Numbered from the stretch's first letter, positions 21,854 through 32,085 are shown. The stretch: 64,000 nucleotides of DNA from Xanthomonas hortorum pv. pelargonii (GCF_024499015.1 NZ_CP098604.1:4898001-4962000), one strand, 5' to 3'. Numbers and translations: made by a program. Notes: generated by a model from the letters alone, not told the origin.

Positions 21854-21989
21854 ACCAGGGAGTTGGTCGGTTGTTTTCTTAAAATCTTGTCCGTTGCTTG
21901 GCTTGCATTGAGAAGCTGATCGGCCGCGTCGTTATCCGAACACCGCACGTCATGCATCGCTTGCACCACGCACACCGATCATCTCGACT

Positions 21990-22097
21990 GGTCCTTGCCC
22001 GCCCACCGTCGCGGGACCTTACGCGGCATGGATGCCGCGTAAGAGCCTACACGGACGTACTTGCGGCGTGTCCCGCGATGGTGGGCGGGCAAGGGCC
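21990..22097 (+). repeat. two-hairpin palindromic repeat, family A, copy 2
   Basis: Same 108-bp unit as at 153-260, nearly identical and in the same orientation. Confidence 0.85.
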
Positions 22098-22171
22098 CTG
22101 CAGCCAACGGCCCTGCAAGCCAACGGCCCTGCAAGCCAACGGCCCTGCAAGCCAAGGGCGCTGCAGCCAAG
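22094..22171 (+). repeat. 16-bp short tandem repeat, about five units
   Basis: Units of GGCCCTGCAAGCCAAC: the first and last are 15 bp, three in the middle are 16 bp. It abuts the end of the family A palindrome. The matching place at 261-275 has only one such unit, so the array expanded after the two copies diverged. Confidence 0.85.
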
Positions 22172-22387
22172 CCGCAGATCAACCGCTCTGCAGCCTACAC
22201 ATGCATAGCTTCCAAGCGTCCGAAGATAATCGAGAGCTCACAGCCTTGAAGTGGCTGACAAAACGTCGCGAGCACGGGGCACCTGGGCGTGGACGGCGCA
22301 CTCAGAACTGGCATGTACGCGTGGTACACGCCGCATCGAGCAACAGCGGCGCCCGTCTGATGGCTACGAAGTACAGTGTCAGCCGCG

Positions 22388-24730
22388 CTAAGGCTGCGCG
22401 CCCAACCAGGCTTCCAACGCCGCAGCCGGCAGCGGCCGCGAGAACAAATAGCCCTGTAGCACTTCGCAGCCCAGGTCGGCTAAAAACAAGCGTTGCGCCT
22501 CATTTTCCACCCCTTCGGCAACCACGTGCTTGCGCAGATGTTCGCCGATGCGCAACACCGAGGTGGTGAGCGCGCGAGCGTCTTCGCTGTGTTCGATGTC
22601 GCGTACGAAGCTCATGTCCAGCTTGAGTTCGTCGATCGGCAGGCGGTGCAGATGGCTCAGGCTGGAATAGCCGGTGCCGAAGTCGTCCAGCGACAACGAG
22701 ATGCCGGCTTCGCGGATGGCATGCAGGTTTTCCAGCACGCCGGGTTGCCCCGAGAGCATCACGCTTTCGGTCATTTCCAATGTGAGATCGGAGGGCAGCA
22801 CGCCCATGTCGGCGATGAGTCTGAGCAGGTCGCTGAGCATGCGCGGACTTTCGAAACTGCTGGCCGACAGATTCACCGATACACGGGCCACCGGCACGCC
22901 GCGTTGGCGCCAGTCGGCGACCTGCTGGCAGGCGCGGCGCAATACCCAATCGTTGAGCTGCGGCATCATGCCTTGTTCTTCGGCCACGGGCAGAAACCGT
23001 GCCGGCGACACCGCACCGAGCTGCGGGTGGTTCCAGCGCAGCAGCGCTTCCACGCCATACAGCGCGTGCGGCGCGGCGCTGTGCAGCTGCGGTTGATAGT
23101 GCAGTTGCAGCTGATCGCGTCCGATGGCCTGGCGCAGCTCCGCTTCCAGCGCAACGCGCTCCTGCGCCATGCGATTCATGTCGGCGCTGAAGAAGCGGAA
23201 GCGTCCGCCGCCTTCCTGCTTGGCGCGATTCATCGCCAGATCGGCATGCCGCAACAGGATATTGATGTCGCGACCGTCCTCTGGAAACATCGCCACGCCC
23301 ACGCTGGCAGACGGATGCACGGTCATGTGGCCGACCGGCAACGGCACGGCGATGGTGCAGAGCAGACGCTCCGCGGCGGCACTGGCCTGTTCGGCACTGC
23401 ATTGCGGCAGGGCGAGCGCGAATTCGTCGCCGGCCAAGCGCGCCAGCATGGCGGTGGCGGTGAGTTGTTCGCCGATGCGTAATGCGATGTCGCGCAACAG
23501 GCCATCGCCTGCGGCATGGCCCTGGCTGTCGTTGATCAGCTTGAAGCGGTCGATGTTGATGAACATCAACGCGGCCGGTTCGCTGGCGTATTCGGCCTGC
23601 GTCAGCGCCTGCTCGGCGCGTGCGCTGAACATGATGCGGTTGGGCAGGCCGGTCAGCGCATCGTAGAACGCGAGTTGATGCACGCGTTGGCGGATCTGTT
23701 CGCGTTCCAGCGCCAGCGTGCACAACTGTTGGCACAGATCGGTGAGCCGCACATGCCAGGCATCGGCACGTTGCGCCTTGCGGTAATACAGCGCGAAGGT
23801 GCCGAGCACGCGCGAGCTGTTGGAGCGGATCGGCGTGCTCCAGCAGGCGCGCAAGCCCATCGACAGCAACAGGTCGCGGTACGGCGCGAACAGCGGGTCG
23901 GTGGCGATGTCTTCCACCATGACCGCGCGGCCACGCCAGGCGGCGGTGCCGCAGGCGCCTGCACCGGGCGCGATCTTCAACCCGTTGACCGCATCGGCGT
24001 ATTCGGGCGGCAGGCTGGGGGCGGCCAGCGAATGCAGGCAGCCCTGGTTGTCCGCGCTCATCACCGTGGCCAGCACGTCCGGTGCGATGCGTTCGACCTC
24101 GGTGCAGATCAAGGTCATCACGTCGATCAGCGGGCGCTCCTGCACCAGCGCCTCGAGCACGCGGTGCTGCAGCACCTCGTGCATCTTGGTGTCGGTGATG
24201 TCGGTCAGCACCGCCACGTAATGCGATGGGTTATGCCTGGCATCGTAGATCGGATTGAAGTTGAGCGAGATCCACAGCGGCGTGCCGTCCTTGCGATACA
24301 CCAGCAGGTCGGCCTGGGTCTGCTGCAGGGCGTCGGCGCGATCGCGGATGCGCGCCACCTCGTCCTGGTCGCTTTGCGCGCGGGTGAGCACGTCCGAGGG
24401 ACGCTTGCCGACCAGTTCGGCCTCGGTATAGCCGAACATGCGCTGGAAGCCGTCGTTGGCATACAGCAGGTGCGATTGCAGATCACAGATCAGGATCGCA
24501 CTGCTGCTGCCATCCAGCGCTTCGGCCAACAGGCGCGAGCGCGTGGCATCGGGGCGTTCGTCGGGTTTGACCATGCCGGCAGTGACCGGGCCGGCCTTGA
24601 TCGACGGTGTGTCGAGTGCGCCAAGTGTTGTCGCGCTATCTACCGTTGAATCCGCAGCAGCGACCGGCGTGGTTCCCGGTGCGCCGGGAACCTCCGCCTG
24701 GTCGGTCGGAGACGGGGGCAGGGCGCTCAT
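22388..24730 (-). CDS. PAS-GAF-GGDEF-EAL cyclic di-GMP signalling protein
   Basis: A 780-residue protein. Order: low-complexity start (1-65), PAS ('ILICDLQSHLLYANDGFQRMFGY', about 70-190), GAF (about 200-350, with 'GLRACWSTPI'), GGDEF (about 350-510) and EAL (about 525-775). The diguanylate cyclase motif reads AGDEF, a variant found in active enzymes. The phosphodiesterase part has EALLRW, 'VNLSASSF', 'LDDFGTGYSSL' and 'VAEGVENEAQ', so it is probably active. No membrane segment is seen, so it should be cytosolic. It starts six bases after cheB ends and is probably the last gene of the cheR-cheD-cheB operon. Confidence 0.92.
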   Translation of the reverse strand: MSALPPSPTDQAEVPGAPGTTPVAAADSTVDSATTLGALDTPSIKAGPVTAGMVKPDERPDATRSRLLAEALDGSSSAILICDLQSHLLYANDGFQRMFGYTEAELVGKRPSDVLTRAQSDQDEVARIRDRADALQQTQADLLVYRKDGTPLWISLNFNPIYDARHNPSHYVAVLTDITDTKMHEVLQHRVLEALVQERPLIDVMTLICTEVERIAPDVLATVMSADNQGCLHSLAAPSLPPEYADAVNGLKIAPGAGACGTAAWRGRAVMVEDIATDPLFAPYRDLLLSMGLRACWSTPIRSNSSRVLGTFALYYRKAQRADAWHVRLTDLCQQLCTLALEREQIRQRVHQLAFYDALTGLPNRIMFSARAEQALTQAEYASEPAALMFINIDRFKLINDSQGHAAGDGLLRDIALRIGEQLTATAMLARLAGDEFALALPQCSAEQASAAAERLLCTIAVPLPVGHMTVHPSASVGVAMFPEDGRDINILLRHADLAMNRAKQEGGGRFRFFSADMNRMAQERVALEAELRQAIGRDQLQLHYQPQLHSAAPHALYGVEALLRWNHPQLGAVSPARFLPVAEEQGMMPQLNDWVLRRACQQVADWRQRGVPVARVSVNLSASSFESPRMLSDLLRLIADMGVLPSDLTLEMTESVMLSGQPGVLENLHAIREAGISLSLDDFGTGYSSLSHLHRLPIDELKLDMSFVRDIEHSEDARALTTSVLRIGEHLRKHVVAEGVENEAQRLFLADLGCEVLQGYLFSRPLPAAALEAWLGAQP

Positions 24731-24736
24731 GCCGGA

Positions 24737-25813
24737 TCAACGTGCCTGCGCCGACAGCGCGATCAAGCGCTCGGCAACGCGATCCAGCGGCACCACTTCC
24801 TGCGCGGCGCCGAGCTTGTAGGCGGCACCGGGCATGCCCCACACCACGCTGCTGGCTTCGTCCTGCACCAGCGTGGGCGCGCCGGCCTGCAGCATTTCCA
24901 GCAGGCCGCGTGCGCCGTCGTCGCCCATGCCGGTGAGGATGGCACCGACCGCATTCGGGCCGGCGTTGGCGGCGACCGAGCGGAACAGCACGTCCACCGC
25001 CGGCTTGTGGCGATTGACCGGCGGGCCGTCGTCGACGCGGCAGCGCCAGCGGGCACCGTCGCGGATGATGCGCAGATGCTGGCCGCCCGGCGGCAGGTAG
25101 GCGTGGCCGGGCAGGATCGCTTCGCCATCGCTGGCTTCGCGCACCGACATGGCCGAATGACGATTGAGGCGCTCGGCAAAGGCGGTGCTGAAGCTGGCCG
25201 GCAAGTGCTGGGTCATGACCACCGCCGGTGCATCGGCGGGCATGTGTTCGAGTACCACGCGCAGGGCTTCAGTGCCGCCGGCCGAGGCGCCGATGGCGAT
25301 CAGGCGGTCGGTGGTGCGGAAGCGCAGGGCGCTGCCAGCCACCGGCGCGGCCTGCATGTCCAGGGTGACCTTGGGCGCGCTGGGGCGATTGAGCGCGCTG
25401 ACCTTGGCCTTGGAGGCCATCTTGACCTTGCTGACGATTTCTTCGGCATAGCCTTCCAGCCCGCGTGCGACATCGATCTTGGGCTTGGAGATGAAATCCA
25501 CCGCGCCCAGCGACAAGGCCTGCAAGGTGGTGTCGGCGCCACGCTCGGTCAGCGATGAAATCATCACCACCGGGGTGGGGCGCAGGCGCATCAGGTTTTC
25601 CAGGAACACCAGGCCGTCCATGCGCGGCATTTCCACATCCAGCGTGATCACGTCCGGATTGAGGCGTTTGATCTTTTCGCGCGCCAGGATCGGGTCGGCG
25701 GCCGAGCCGATCACTTCGATGCCGGCATCGCGCGAGAGGATCTCGGTCAGCATCTGACGCACCACCGCCGAGTCGTCGACGATCAATACGCGAACAGGGG
25801 TTTCCAGCGTCAT
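24737..25813 (-). CDS. cheB: CheB, protein-glutamate methylesterase/deamidase
   Basis: A 358-residue response regulator. The receiver ('[16 protein letters not shown]', phospho-Asp in '[11 protein letters not shown]') is joined by a linker to the methylesterase domain with catalytic Ser in '[11 protein letters not shown]', His in 'MTQHLP' and Asp in '[13 protein letters not shown]' (the first residue is Ala here). It removes methyl groups from MCP glutamates. The ATG overlaps the cheD stop by four bases (ATGA). The WxxF tails of six MCPs in this window are its expected docking site. Confidence 0.97.
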   Translation of the reverse strand: MTLETPVRVLIVDDSAVVRQMLTEILSRDAGIEVIGSAADPILAREKIKRLNPDVITLDVEMPRMDGLVFLENLMRLRPTPVVMISSLTERGADTTLQALSLGAVDFISKPKIDVARGLEGYAEEIVSKVKMASKAKVSALNRPSAPKVTLDMQAAPVAGSALRFRTTDRLIAIGASAGGTEALRVVLEHMPADAPAVVMTQHLPASFSTAFAERLNRHSAMSVREASDGEAILPGHAYLPPGGQHLRIIRDGARWRCRVDDGPPVNRHKPAVDVLFRSVAANAGPNAVGAILTGMGDDGARGLLEMLQAGAPTLVQDEASSVVWGMPGAAYKLGAAQEVVPLDRVAERLIALSAQAR

Positions 25814-26406
25814 TCGAACAACTCCACTCCACCGGTGACCGGTGCTTTGGACAGACGGGCGCGCACGGCAGATTCGGTAGCGGCGACTTCGGCTTCGTGG
25901 GCGTGCGGCAACCGCTGCACGACAACGCGTCCGGTCGTCGGGAAGAACCAGACCTTGCGCGGATGGATGCCGCACAGATCTTCGGCAATGATGGGGATGT
26001 GCTCGGCCAACAAGTACTGGCGCACGAACTCGGCGTTGCGGGTGCCCACCGGGTTGCTGGTGAAGCCCTTGAGCACGTTGGCGCCACCGAAGACCTTGGC
26101 TTCGATCCGCTTGCGATGCGCGCCGCGCTTGAGCATGTCGTTGATCAGCAACTCCATCGCATAACTGCCGTAGCGCGCGGGTGCGCCATCGCCAACCTGG
26201 CCTTCCGGCAGCAGGAAATGGTTCATGCCGCCGATCTTCAACACCGGGTCGCGAAGACAGGCCGCAACGCACGATCCCAAGGTGGTCGTCAACGCGGTGT
26301 CGTCGTCCACCACCAGGTATTGGGTGGGCAGCAGCTTGGCGGTGATGGTCTGGAACCGCGAATCGCGGTAGCGCATGACATCGTCGACCTGCACAGCGGT
26401 ACTCAT
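25810..26406 (-). CDS. cheD: CheD, MCP glutamine deamidase
   Basis: A 198-residue protein with catalytic C46 ('[11 protein letters not shown]') and H63 ('GGMNHFLLP'), as in characterised CheD. It deamidates specific receptor glutamines to glutamates and so sets adaptation sites; in other bacteria it also binds CheC-type phosphatases, none of which is present here. ATGA overlaps link it to cheR upstream and cheB downstream, giving a tightly coupled adaptation operon. Confidence 0.96.
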   Translation of the reverse strand: MSTAVQVDDVMRYRDSRFQTITAKLLPTQYLVVDDDTALTTTLGSCVAACLRDPVLKIGGMNHFLLPEGQVGDGAPARYGSYAMELLINDMLKRGAHRKRIEAKVFGGANVLKGFTSNPVGTRNAEFVRQYLLAEHIPIIAEDLCGIHPRKVWFFPTTGRVVVQRLPHAHEAEVAATESAVRARLSKAPVTGGVELFE

Positions 26407-27266
26407 GTAGCGGCTCCCGCGCGCGGAGCGCGCCGATACAGCGTGCGCCCGCACGGCTGGATCAGGTCGGCCGCGTGCAGGTAGTTCTCCGAGTGCCCGG
26501 TATAGAGCAGGCCGTCGTCGCCCATGTGGCTGACCAGACGCGACAGGATGCCGCGCTGGGTGGGCTTGTCGAAATAGATCATCACGTTGCGGCAGAACAG
26601 CGCCGCATACGGGCCGCCGACGTCGTAGCGCGGGGCCAGCAGATTCAACTGCTTGTATTCGATGAGTTGGCGCAGCGCCGGAATGACCCGGCACTTGCCT
26701 TCGTTGGGGCCGCTGCCGCGCTGGAAGTACTTGCGCTTGATCGATGCATCCAGCGAGGCGACGCGGTCGATGGCGTAGACGCCGCGCGAGGCGGTTTCCA
26801 GCACCTGGGTGTCGACGTCGGTGGCCACGATGCTCACCGGCGGGGTCAGCGTGCCGAAGGCTTCGCAGGCGGTGATGGCGATGGAGTAGGGTTCCTCGCC
26901 GGTGGAGGCCGCACACGACCAGATCTTCAGCGGTGCCTGCGAGGCACGCTTTTGCAGTTCTTCGCGCAGCTTGTCGAAATGATGCGGCTCGCGGAAGAAC
27001 GAGGTCAGGTTGGTGGTCAGCGCGTTGGTGAACGCCTGCCATTCTTCCTCGTCGTTACCTGCTTCGAGCTGGTCGATGTAGTCGCGGAAAGAGCGCAGAC
27101 CGAGCACGCGCAGACGACGCGACAGCCGGCCATACACCATGTCGCGCTTGGCCGGAGCCAGGGCAATGCCGACACGCTGATAGATCAGATCGCAAACGCG
27201 TTTGAAATCGCGGTCGCCAAAATCAAATTCGCGTGTGTCTGAAGCGGAGGTCGAGGTGGTCGTCAT
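26403..27266 (-). CDS. cheR: CheR, MCP glutamate methyltransferase
   Basis: A 287-residue SAM-dependent methyltransferase. The N-terminal helical domain ('[23 protein letters not shown]') is followed by the catalytic domain with '[16 protein letters not shown]' and '[17 protein letters not shown]' (SAM binding). It methylates receptor glutamates. Its stop overlaps cheD by four bases. A sigma-28-like promoter begins 29 bp upstream, and cheR would be the first gene of cheR-cheD-cheB-GGDEF/EAL. Confidence 0.97.
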   Translation of the reverse strand: MTTTSTSASDTREFDFGDRDFKRVCDLIYQRVGIALAPAKRDMVYGRLSRRLRVLGLRSFRDYIDQLEAGNDEEEWQAFTNALTTNLTSFFREPHHFDKLREELQKRASQAPLKIWSCAASTGEEPYSIAITACEAFGTLTPPVSIVATDVDTQVLETASRGVYAIDRVASLDASIKRKYFQRGSGPNEGKCRVIPALRQLIEYKQLNLLAPRYDVGGPYAALFCRNVMIYFDKPTQRGILSRLVSHMGDDGLLYTGHSENYLHAADLIQPCGRTLYRRAPRAGAAT

Positions 27267-27294
27267 ATCCGTACGCGTCGTTAGCTAGTACTGG

Positions 27295-27321
27295 ATATCG
27301 GCCATGTGGTCATGCAACTGA
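27295..27321 (-). promoter_or_regulatory. sigma-28 (FliA)-like promoter of cheR operon
   Basis: Minus strand TCAGTTGC-N11-GCCGATAT, against the consensus TAAAGTTT-N11-GCCGATAA. It lies 29 bp before the cheR start. Confidence 0.6.
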
Positions 27322-27461
27322 AGCACCAATCTGCGCCGTCGCGGGCGGTTGGGGCTGGTTGCCGAGGCTTTGTCGAGCATGGCGCTGCGGCATGGCGCAG
27401 GCAGCTGGGGATGACGGCGCAGATGCGCGTCGCAACACAGGGCAGAAATACACCGTAGAAA

Positions 27462-27492
27462 CACACCGCCCCGGCTTGGCCGGGGCGGTGTG
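27462..27492 (-). terminator. terminator after the PAS-type MCP gene
   Basis: A 14-bp perfect stem CACACCGCCCCGGC / GCCGGGGCGGTGTG around a 3-nt loop, then TGTTTCT on the minus strand, 16 bp past the MCP stop. Confidence 0.85.
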
Positions 27493-27507
27493 GGTGACAG
27501 CGGTGAA

Positions 27508-29886
27508 TCAGAACTCTTGCCAGTTACCGTCGGCCAGGGCGGCCTGCGGCTTGGCCTGGCGCGAGGGCGCGGCCGTTGCACGCACAGCCGGTTTGGCAGC
27601 GGTCTTGGCTGCGAGCGGACGTGAGGCAACCGCAACCGGTCGCGCGCGCGCGACCGGCGCGGCGGGCTCGTCCAGCTTGAACACCGAGACTGCTTCGGCC
27701 AGGTGACCGGCCTGCTCTTCCATCGAGCGTGCGGCGGCAGTGGCTTCTTCCACCAGTGCGGCGTTCTGCTGGGTGGTTTCGTCCATCTGGGTGATGGTCT
27801 GGTTGACCTGTTCGATCCCGGTGGACTGTTCCTGCGAAGCGGCAGAGATCTCGCCCATGATGTCGGTCACGCGCTGCACGCTGGCCACGATGTCGGCCAT
27901 GGTCGCACCGGCCTTGCGCACCAGTGCCGAGCCTTCGGCGACCTTGTGCACGGAGTCGTCGATCAGTCCCTTGATCTCCTTGGCCGCACCGGCCGAACGC
28001 TGCGCCAGCGTGCGCACTTCCGAGGCGACCACGGCAAAGCCACGGCCCTGTTCGCCGGCACGTGCCGCTTCCACCGCCGCGTTCAAGGCGAGGATATTGG
28101 TCTGGAAGGCGATGCCGTCGATGACGGAGATGATGTCGGCGATCTTCTTGGACGAGGCTTCGATACCGGACATGGTGGCGACCACCTGCGAGACCACTTC
28201 ACCGCCTTGCGAGGCCACACCGGTGGCGCCGATGGCAAGCTGGTTGGCCTGACGGGCGCTTTCGGCATTCTGCTTCACGGTGGAGGTGAGCTCCTCCATG
28301 GAGGCGGCGGTTTCTTCCAGATTCGCTGCCTGCTGCTCGGTACGATGCGACAGATCCTGATTGCCCGAGGCGATCTCGCCAGCCGCCGAGTTGATGGCGG
28401 TGGAGGAGACCTTGATGCGCCCGACAATGTCGGCCAGCTGCTCGGCGGTGGCATTGGCATCGTCACGCATCTGCGCGAACACGCCGCTGAATTCGCCGTG
28501 CATGCGCACGGTCAGATCGCCACGCGACAGCGCCGACAGCAGCGAGGAAATCTGCTCCAGGCTGGCAGCGTTGGCATCCAGCAGGCCGTTGAGCTGCTGC
28601 GCCAGCTGCAGGAAGAAACCCTGCTTGCCCTCGGTTTCCACCCGGCCGCTCATGTCGCCGCTGGCAGCGGCACGCACGATACGGGCGACTTCTTCTTCGA
28701 CCTGGACTTCGATGGTGCGGTCGCGCCATTCGCAGACATCGCCGGTGCTTTCGCCCTGCTCGTTCTTGATGACGGTGACGGTCTGCATCATCACGAACTC
28801 GCCGTAGCGTTCTTCGAAGCTGGTGATGCCGTCGCGTTCCAGTGCGGCGATGGCCTTGCGCACGGTCGTCTCGGGCAGGCCGAGATAACTGATGTGCTGA
28901 CCGATGATCTTGCTGGCTTCAAAATCCGACGATGCCAGACGGATGCTGCCTTCGTAATGCGCGACGAGCTTCATGAACGCTTCGTTGGCGTAGATGATGA
29001 TGCGATCGGTATCGGTGATGAAGGTGGCGGTGGAGGACTTGTCCAGCGCGGTGCGAATGCGCAGGTTTTCGTCGGCAATCTTCTGGTCGCGTTCGATGCG
29101 TTCCTTCAGATCGCGCTGCATGCGCTGCATGGAGCGCATCAGTTCGCCCACTTCGTCCTGGCCCTGCACGTTGATCTGGCCATCGAGTTTGCCGCCGGCG
29201 ATTTCGGTGGCAGTCGAGACGGCGCCGCGCATGCTCTTGACGATGGAACGGGCGAACAGAAACGCCAGGCCCAGGCCGCCGGCGATGCCGAGCAGCAACA
29301 CCACCATGCTCAAGGTGACCGAGGTGGCGTGGACCTTCTCGGCCTTGCTCTTGGCCGCCTGTGCCAGGCGGTTGTCTTCGACGATCAACGCGGCCAGCGA
29401 ATCCTTGGCCTTGTTGTGCAGGGTGCGGGTTTCGCCGACGAAGGTGTCGACGGCATCGTCGGGCAGATTGAGTTCGAGCATTTCGTTGACGCTGGCGTAG
29501 GAGGCCGAGGCCTTCTTCCAGTCTGCTACGAAGCTCGCAAACAGCTTCTTCTGCTCCGGGCTTTCGATCAGGCGGGGATAGCCCTTGATCGTCGCTTCGA
29601 TTTCGCCATCGAGCCGCTTGGCGCGGAGCTTGGCTTCCTGCTTCACCGCGTCGCTTGCGCGCACCAAACTTTGATAAGAAGCATTACGGTATTCGCCGAG
29701 CATGCCGCGCAGGTCGCCTGCTTCGCGCACGCTGGACATGGTGTTGCCGGCCAGGTCACTGGTGACGTTGTTGAGCGAGGCCAGACCCGAATAAGCGATG
29801 ATCCCCTGCACCAGCAAGATCAGCAGCACGATGCCGAATGCCAGCATCAGCTTGGGCATCAATTTCAGATTGTTGATCCATTGCAT
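27508..29886 (-). CDS. methyl-accepting chemotaxis protein, 4-helix sensor plus PAS
   Basis: A 792-residue receptor. TM1 (about 8-30), a periplasmic four-helix-bundle sensor (to about 183), TM2 (about 190-212), HAMP, a cytoplasmic PAS ('[23 protein letters not shown]', about 280-395), further HAMP-like segments and the signalling hairpin with '[24 protein letters not shown]'. The C-terminus is NWQEF, a CheR/CheB docking pentapeptide on a flexible Ala/Pro-rich tail. ATG 29886 is preferred over GTG 29892 because GGGGA is nine bases from it but only three from the GTG. It follows the small exported protein gene by 84 bp and likely shares its promoter. Confidence 0.95.
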   Translation of the reverse strand: MQWINNLKLMPKLMLAFGIVLLILLVQGIIAYSGLASLNNVTSDLAGNTMSSVREAGDLRGMLGEYRNASYQSLVRASDAVKQEAKLRAKRLDGEIEATIKGYPRLIESPEQKKLFASFVADWKKASASYASVNEMLELNLPDDAVDTFVGETRTLHNKAKDSLAALIVEDNRLAQAAKSKAEKVHATSVTLSMVVLLLGIAGGLGLAFLFARSIVKSMRGAVSTATEIAGGKLDGQINVQGQDEVGELMRSMQRMQRDLKERIERDQKIADENLRIRTALDKSSTATFITDTDRIIIYANEAFMKLVAHYEGSIRLASSDFEASKIIGQHISYLGLPETTVRKAIAALERDGITSFEERYGEFVMMQTVTVIKNEQGESTGDVCEWRDRTIEVQVEEEVARIVRAAASGDMSGRVETEGKQGFFLQLAQQLNGLLDANAASLEQISSLLSALSRGDLTVRMHGEFSGVFAQMRDDANATAEQLADIVGRIKVSSTAINSAAGEIASGNQDLSHRTEQQAANLEETAASMEELTSTVKQNAESARQANQLAIGATGVASQGGEVVSQVVATMSGIEASSKKIADIISVIDGIAFQTNILALNAAVEAARAGEQGRGFAVVASEVRTLAQRSAGAAKEIKGLIDDSVHKVAEGSALVRKAGATMADIVASVQRVTDIMGEISAASQEQSTGIEQVNQTITQMDETTQQNAALVEEATAAARSMEEQAGHLAEAVSVFKLDEPAAPVARARPVAVASRPLAAKTAAKPAVRATAAPSRQAKPQAALADGNWQEF

Positions 29887-29970
29887 TGACACGATTCCCC
29901 GTAGAAGTCAGTCCGCATAAGCGCAAACAGCAGATCGCCACGCGCGAGGGCGTGGCGATGTGCGAGGCGA

Positions 29971-30354
29971 TTACTTGATGGTGGCGAGCTTCAGGCTGGC
30001 CGGCGAGCTGACTTCGATTTCGGCACGCGAGCTGTCGCGCTGGATCTTGCCGAGCACACAGACGTCCTTGCCTTCCAGGGATTCGGGAGCAAAGCTGAAC
30101 TTGCCGCGATTGGCGCCGTCTATGCGGGCCGAGAAGGTGTGGCGCGGGAACATGCCACCCATGTACAGGAAGGTGGGTTCGCCTTCCGAGCTCTGCGCGT
30201 ACTTGGCCTTTTCGACCTTGCCGCACACCATGCCGTCCTTGCCGACGAAGCGGGTGGCCATTTCCGGCGGAATCATTTCCTGCGACTGAGCCGAAAGCGT
30301 GGGAGCAACGATGACGAGAGCAGCGACGGGGAGGAGCGAGAGCAGGAACTTCAT
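29971..30354 (-). CDS. small exported OB-fold-like protein in the chemotaxis regulon
   Basis: A 127-residue protein with a signal peptide (MKFLLSLLPVAALVIVAPTL, cleavage near SAQ). The mature part is beta-rich: 'MVCGKVEKAKYAQSSEGEPTFLYMGGMFPRHTFSARI' and 'LEGKDVCVLGKI', which looks like the periplasmic OB-fold group containing 'G...V...G.P....' extracellular binding modules. No catalytic residue is evident. GGAG precedes the ATG and a good sigma-28 promoter lies 63 bp upstream. It sits in front of an MCP gene in the same direction, so a role in ligand capture for that receptor is possible but unproven. Confidence 0.7.
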   Translation of the reverse strand: MKFLLSLLPVAALVIVAPTLSAQSQEMIPPEMATRFVGKDGMVCGKVEKAKYAQSSEGEPTFLYMGGMFPRHTFSARIDGANRGKFSFAPESLEGKDVCVLGKIQRDSSRAEIEVSSPASLKLATIK

Positions 30355-30666
30355 TGGGATTCTCCAGAATCAAAAGTCGAACGGTGACCCGTTTAGGTGC
30401 GCGGGCTTCTATTCAGCTATCGGCTAGCTGCCGTTCAACTTGAATCCCAAAAACGTGATTTCCATCTCACTTCAATCCAGGCGTGCGTCTCGTGTCGGGA
30501 TGCTCCCGACACCAGATGGTCGTAACAGCGACTGCCGGCACCAATGCGGCCGTCATGCGGATTCTCTCGGTGCCTGAAGTCATCGTGCATTGCGCTACAC
30601 GGCGGCTTTCGTGCACTGCCCATACCTGCATAACGACCGCTTGGGACGTGCCCGAGTGGCTATGGG
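30355..30666. other. intergenic region with promoter and hairpin
   Basis: It holds the sigma-28-like promoter (30417-30443) and a 9-bp stem hairpin at 30492-30512 (GTGTCGGGA / TCCCGACAC) that may end the cheW transcript, though no T-run follows. No gene is seen. Confidence 0.5.
30417..30443 (-). promoter_or_regulatory. sigma-28-like promoter of the OB-like protein and MCP genes
   Basis: Minus strand TCAAGTTG-N11-GCCGATAG, a near-ideal FliA site. Confidence 0.8.
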
Positions 30667-31152
30667 TCAGGCGGCTTCTTCGGCCAATTGCTGCTGACCG
30701 AGTTCGGCGCTGTCCAGCAAGGTCTCGATATCCAGCAGGATCAGCATGCGATCGTCCTGGGTACCGATGCCCGAGATGAAACGGGTGTCGACGGCGGCGC
30801 CGAATTCCGGCGTCGGGCGGATCTGGTCGTCGTTGAGCGGGATCACGTCGGAGACGCTGTCCACCACGATGCCGACCACACGGTCTTCGACATTGAGCAC
30901 GATCATCACGGTGAAGGCGTCGTAGCGCGCTTCTTTCAGCCGCAGCTTCAGGCGCAGGTCGATCACCGGCACGATGGTGCCGCGCAGGTTGATCACACCC
31001 TTGATGTAATCGGGAGCGTCGGGCAGACGGGTGACCGAATCGTAGCCGCGGATTTCCTGCACTTTCAGGATGTCCACGCCGTAGTGTTCTTCGCCCAGGG
31101 CGAAGCTGAGGAATTCACCACCGGTGCCGGTGGCAGTGCTTTTATCGTTCAT
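30667..31152 (-). CDS. cheW: CheW coupling protein
   Basis: A 161-residue single CheW domain (residues about 12-150) with 'FALGEEHYGVDILKVQEIRGYDSVTRLPDAPDYIKGVINLRGTIVPVIDL' split by the usual two beta-barrels. It bridges MCP hairpins and the P5 domain of CheA in the cytoplasm. A sigma-28 promoter lies about 92 bp upstream, after the end of the PilZ gene, so it is probably transcribed separately from ycgR. Confidence 0.96.
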   Translation of the reverse strand: MNDKSTATGTGGEFLSFALGEEHYGVDILKVQEIRGYDSVTRLPDAPDYIKGVINLRGTIVPVIDLRLKLRLKEARYDAFTVMIVLNVEDRVVGIVVDSVSDVIPLNDDQIRPTPEFGAAVDTRFISGIGTQDDRMLILLDIETLLDSAELGQQQLAEEAA

Positions 31153-31243
31153 GAAAACTCCGGGCGTTGCGGCTGAGTGTCAGATTGCTGCAGAAATGCG
31201 GCAGAAGCGTGCGAAAAAGAGTGTGGAAGAGGTTGCCCTAGCA

Positions 31244-31270
31244 ACATCGGCGCAGCGCACGGCAACTTTA
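31244..31270 (-). promoter_or_regulatory. sigma-28-like promoter of cheW
   Basis: Minus strand TAAAGTTG-N11-GCCGATGT; thirteen of sixteen bases match the consensus and spacing is exact. Confidence 0.85.
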
Positions 31271-31299
31271 GCGGTGCGCTGTGCGTGGTACGGGCGGGT

Positions 31300-32085
31300 T
31301 CAGAACACGCCGCTCTTGCGCGCGTTGCGCTGGCGGTCGACGCGAAAAATATAGCGTTGAATGGTTTCGTCGGCGCCACGCGGCAGATCGCTGAACTGCA
31401 TGCCGACACGGAAGCCTTCGCTGCCGTTGGGCAGGGACTGCTTATATTGGCTGCAGACGGTGAGCGGTAGCGTGATCGGCGCGGTGTCGGGCAATTGCAG
31501 CGTGCAATTGCGGTAGGTGCGTTGCGGTTCGAGCAGCGGCATGCCGTCCGTGATCGCTACCGCCAGGCCGCCGCTGCTGATGTCGATCACGCGCAGCTGC
31601 AAGTTGAGAGTGCCGCCCTGTGCGTCGTCCTGACGAATGGTGCAGATGGGCGAATCGGTGATCGGCGTTTCCAGCCGGTACGATTCGCGGCGCTGCATGT
31701 GATACATGGCGTCGGGCAATGCAGCGCGGAAAGCGACGTGGATGTCGCGTTCCAGCCGGTCGGGCGTTTCCAGACGGAAACGGATATTGACCCGTTCCAG
31801 TTGCGCGTAGCACAGCAGATACTTGGCATCTTCGATGGCGCGGTTGGAAGCTTCGTTATGGCTGCCGTCCAGAATCACGCAGTCGTCGTCTTCGTCCACT
31901 TCGAGCACGGCGGTGGGCACGGCCATGTCGCGGCCGGCCACGTGCATGGTCACCACGGCGCGTTGGTCGAGCAGCTGGCGCAGCAAGCCACGGATCTGCC
32001 GTTTGTTGCGCAGCAGATAGCGCTCGTCGCCTTCGGCAAGGTGGTCGGCGTCGTGGTCCAGCTCTGAGGTATCGCCTTGGGACAT
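31300..32085 (-). CDS. YcgR-like PilZ-domain flagellar brake protein
   Basis: A 261-residue cyclic di-GMP effector. An N-terminal YcgR domain (about 20-120) precedes a PilZ domain with both binding motifs, 'RRESYR' and 'DISSGG'. YcgR proteins bind the flagellar motor when cyclic di-GMP is high and slow or bias rotation. ATG 32085 is used; a GTG four codons earlier is possible and neither has a strong ribosome site. It lies between chemotaxis genes and has its own sigma-28-like promoter. Confidence 0.9.
   Translation of the reverse strand: MSQGDTSELDHDADHLAEGDERYLLRNKRQIRGLLRQLLDQRAVVTMHVAGRDMAVPTAVLEVDEDDDCVILDGSHNEASNRAIEDAKYLLCYAQLERVNIRFRLETPDRLERDIHVAFRAALPDAMYHMQRRESYRLETPITDSPICTIRQDDAQGGTLNLQLRVIDISSGGLAVAITDGMPLLEPQRTYRNCTLQLPDTAPITLPLTVCSQYKQSLPNGSEGFRVGMQFSDLPRGADETIQRYIFRVDRQRNARKSGVF

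Larger units (their letters stand above)
21707..22387. other. 681-bp intergenic region with three repeat types
   Basis: No gene is supported. It holds one family B palindrome (21751-21853), one family A palindrome (21990-22097) and a 16-bp tandem repeat (22094-22171). The right part, about 21925-22375, is a diverged copy of the left edge of the window. Confidence 0.7.

Noticed and set aside
22094..22171. A CRISPR array
   Set aside because: The units are 16 bp, directly abutting and without spacers; this is a simple tandem repeat.
27703..29889. A 728-codon open frame on the plus strand opposite an MCP
   Set aside because: It mirrors the real minus-strand receptor. High GC at third positions leaves few stops on the opposite strand; it has no family match and is composed of His/Gly/Asp-rich filler. 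The same holds for long plus-strand frames opposite the other MCPs.
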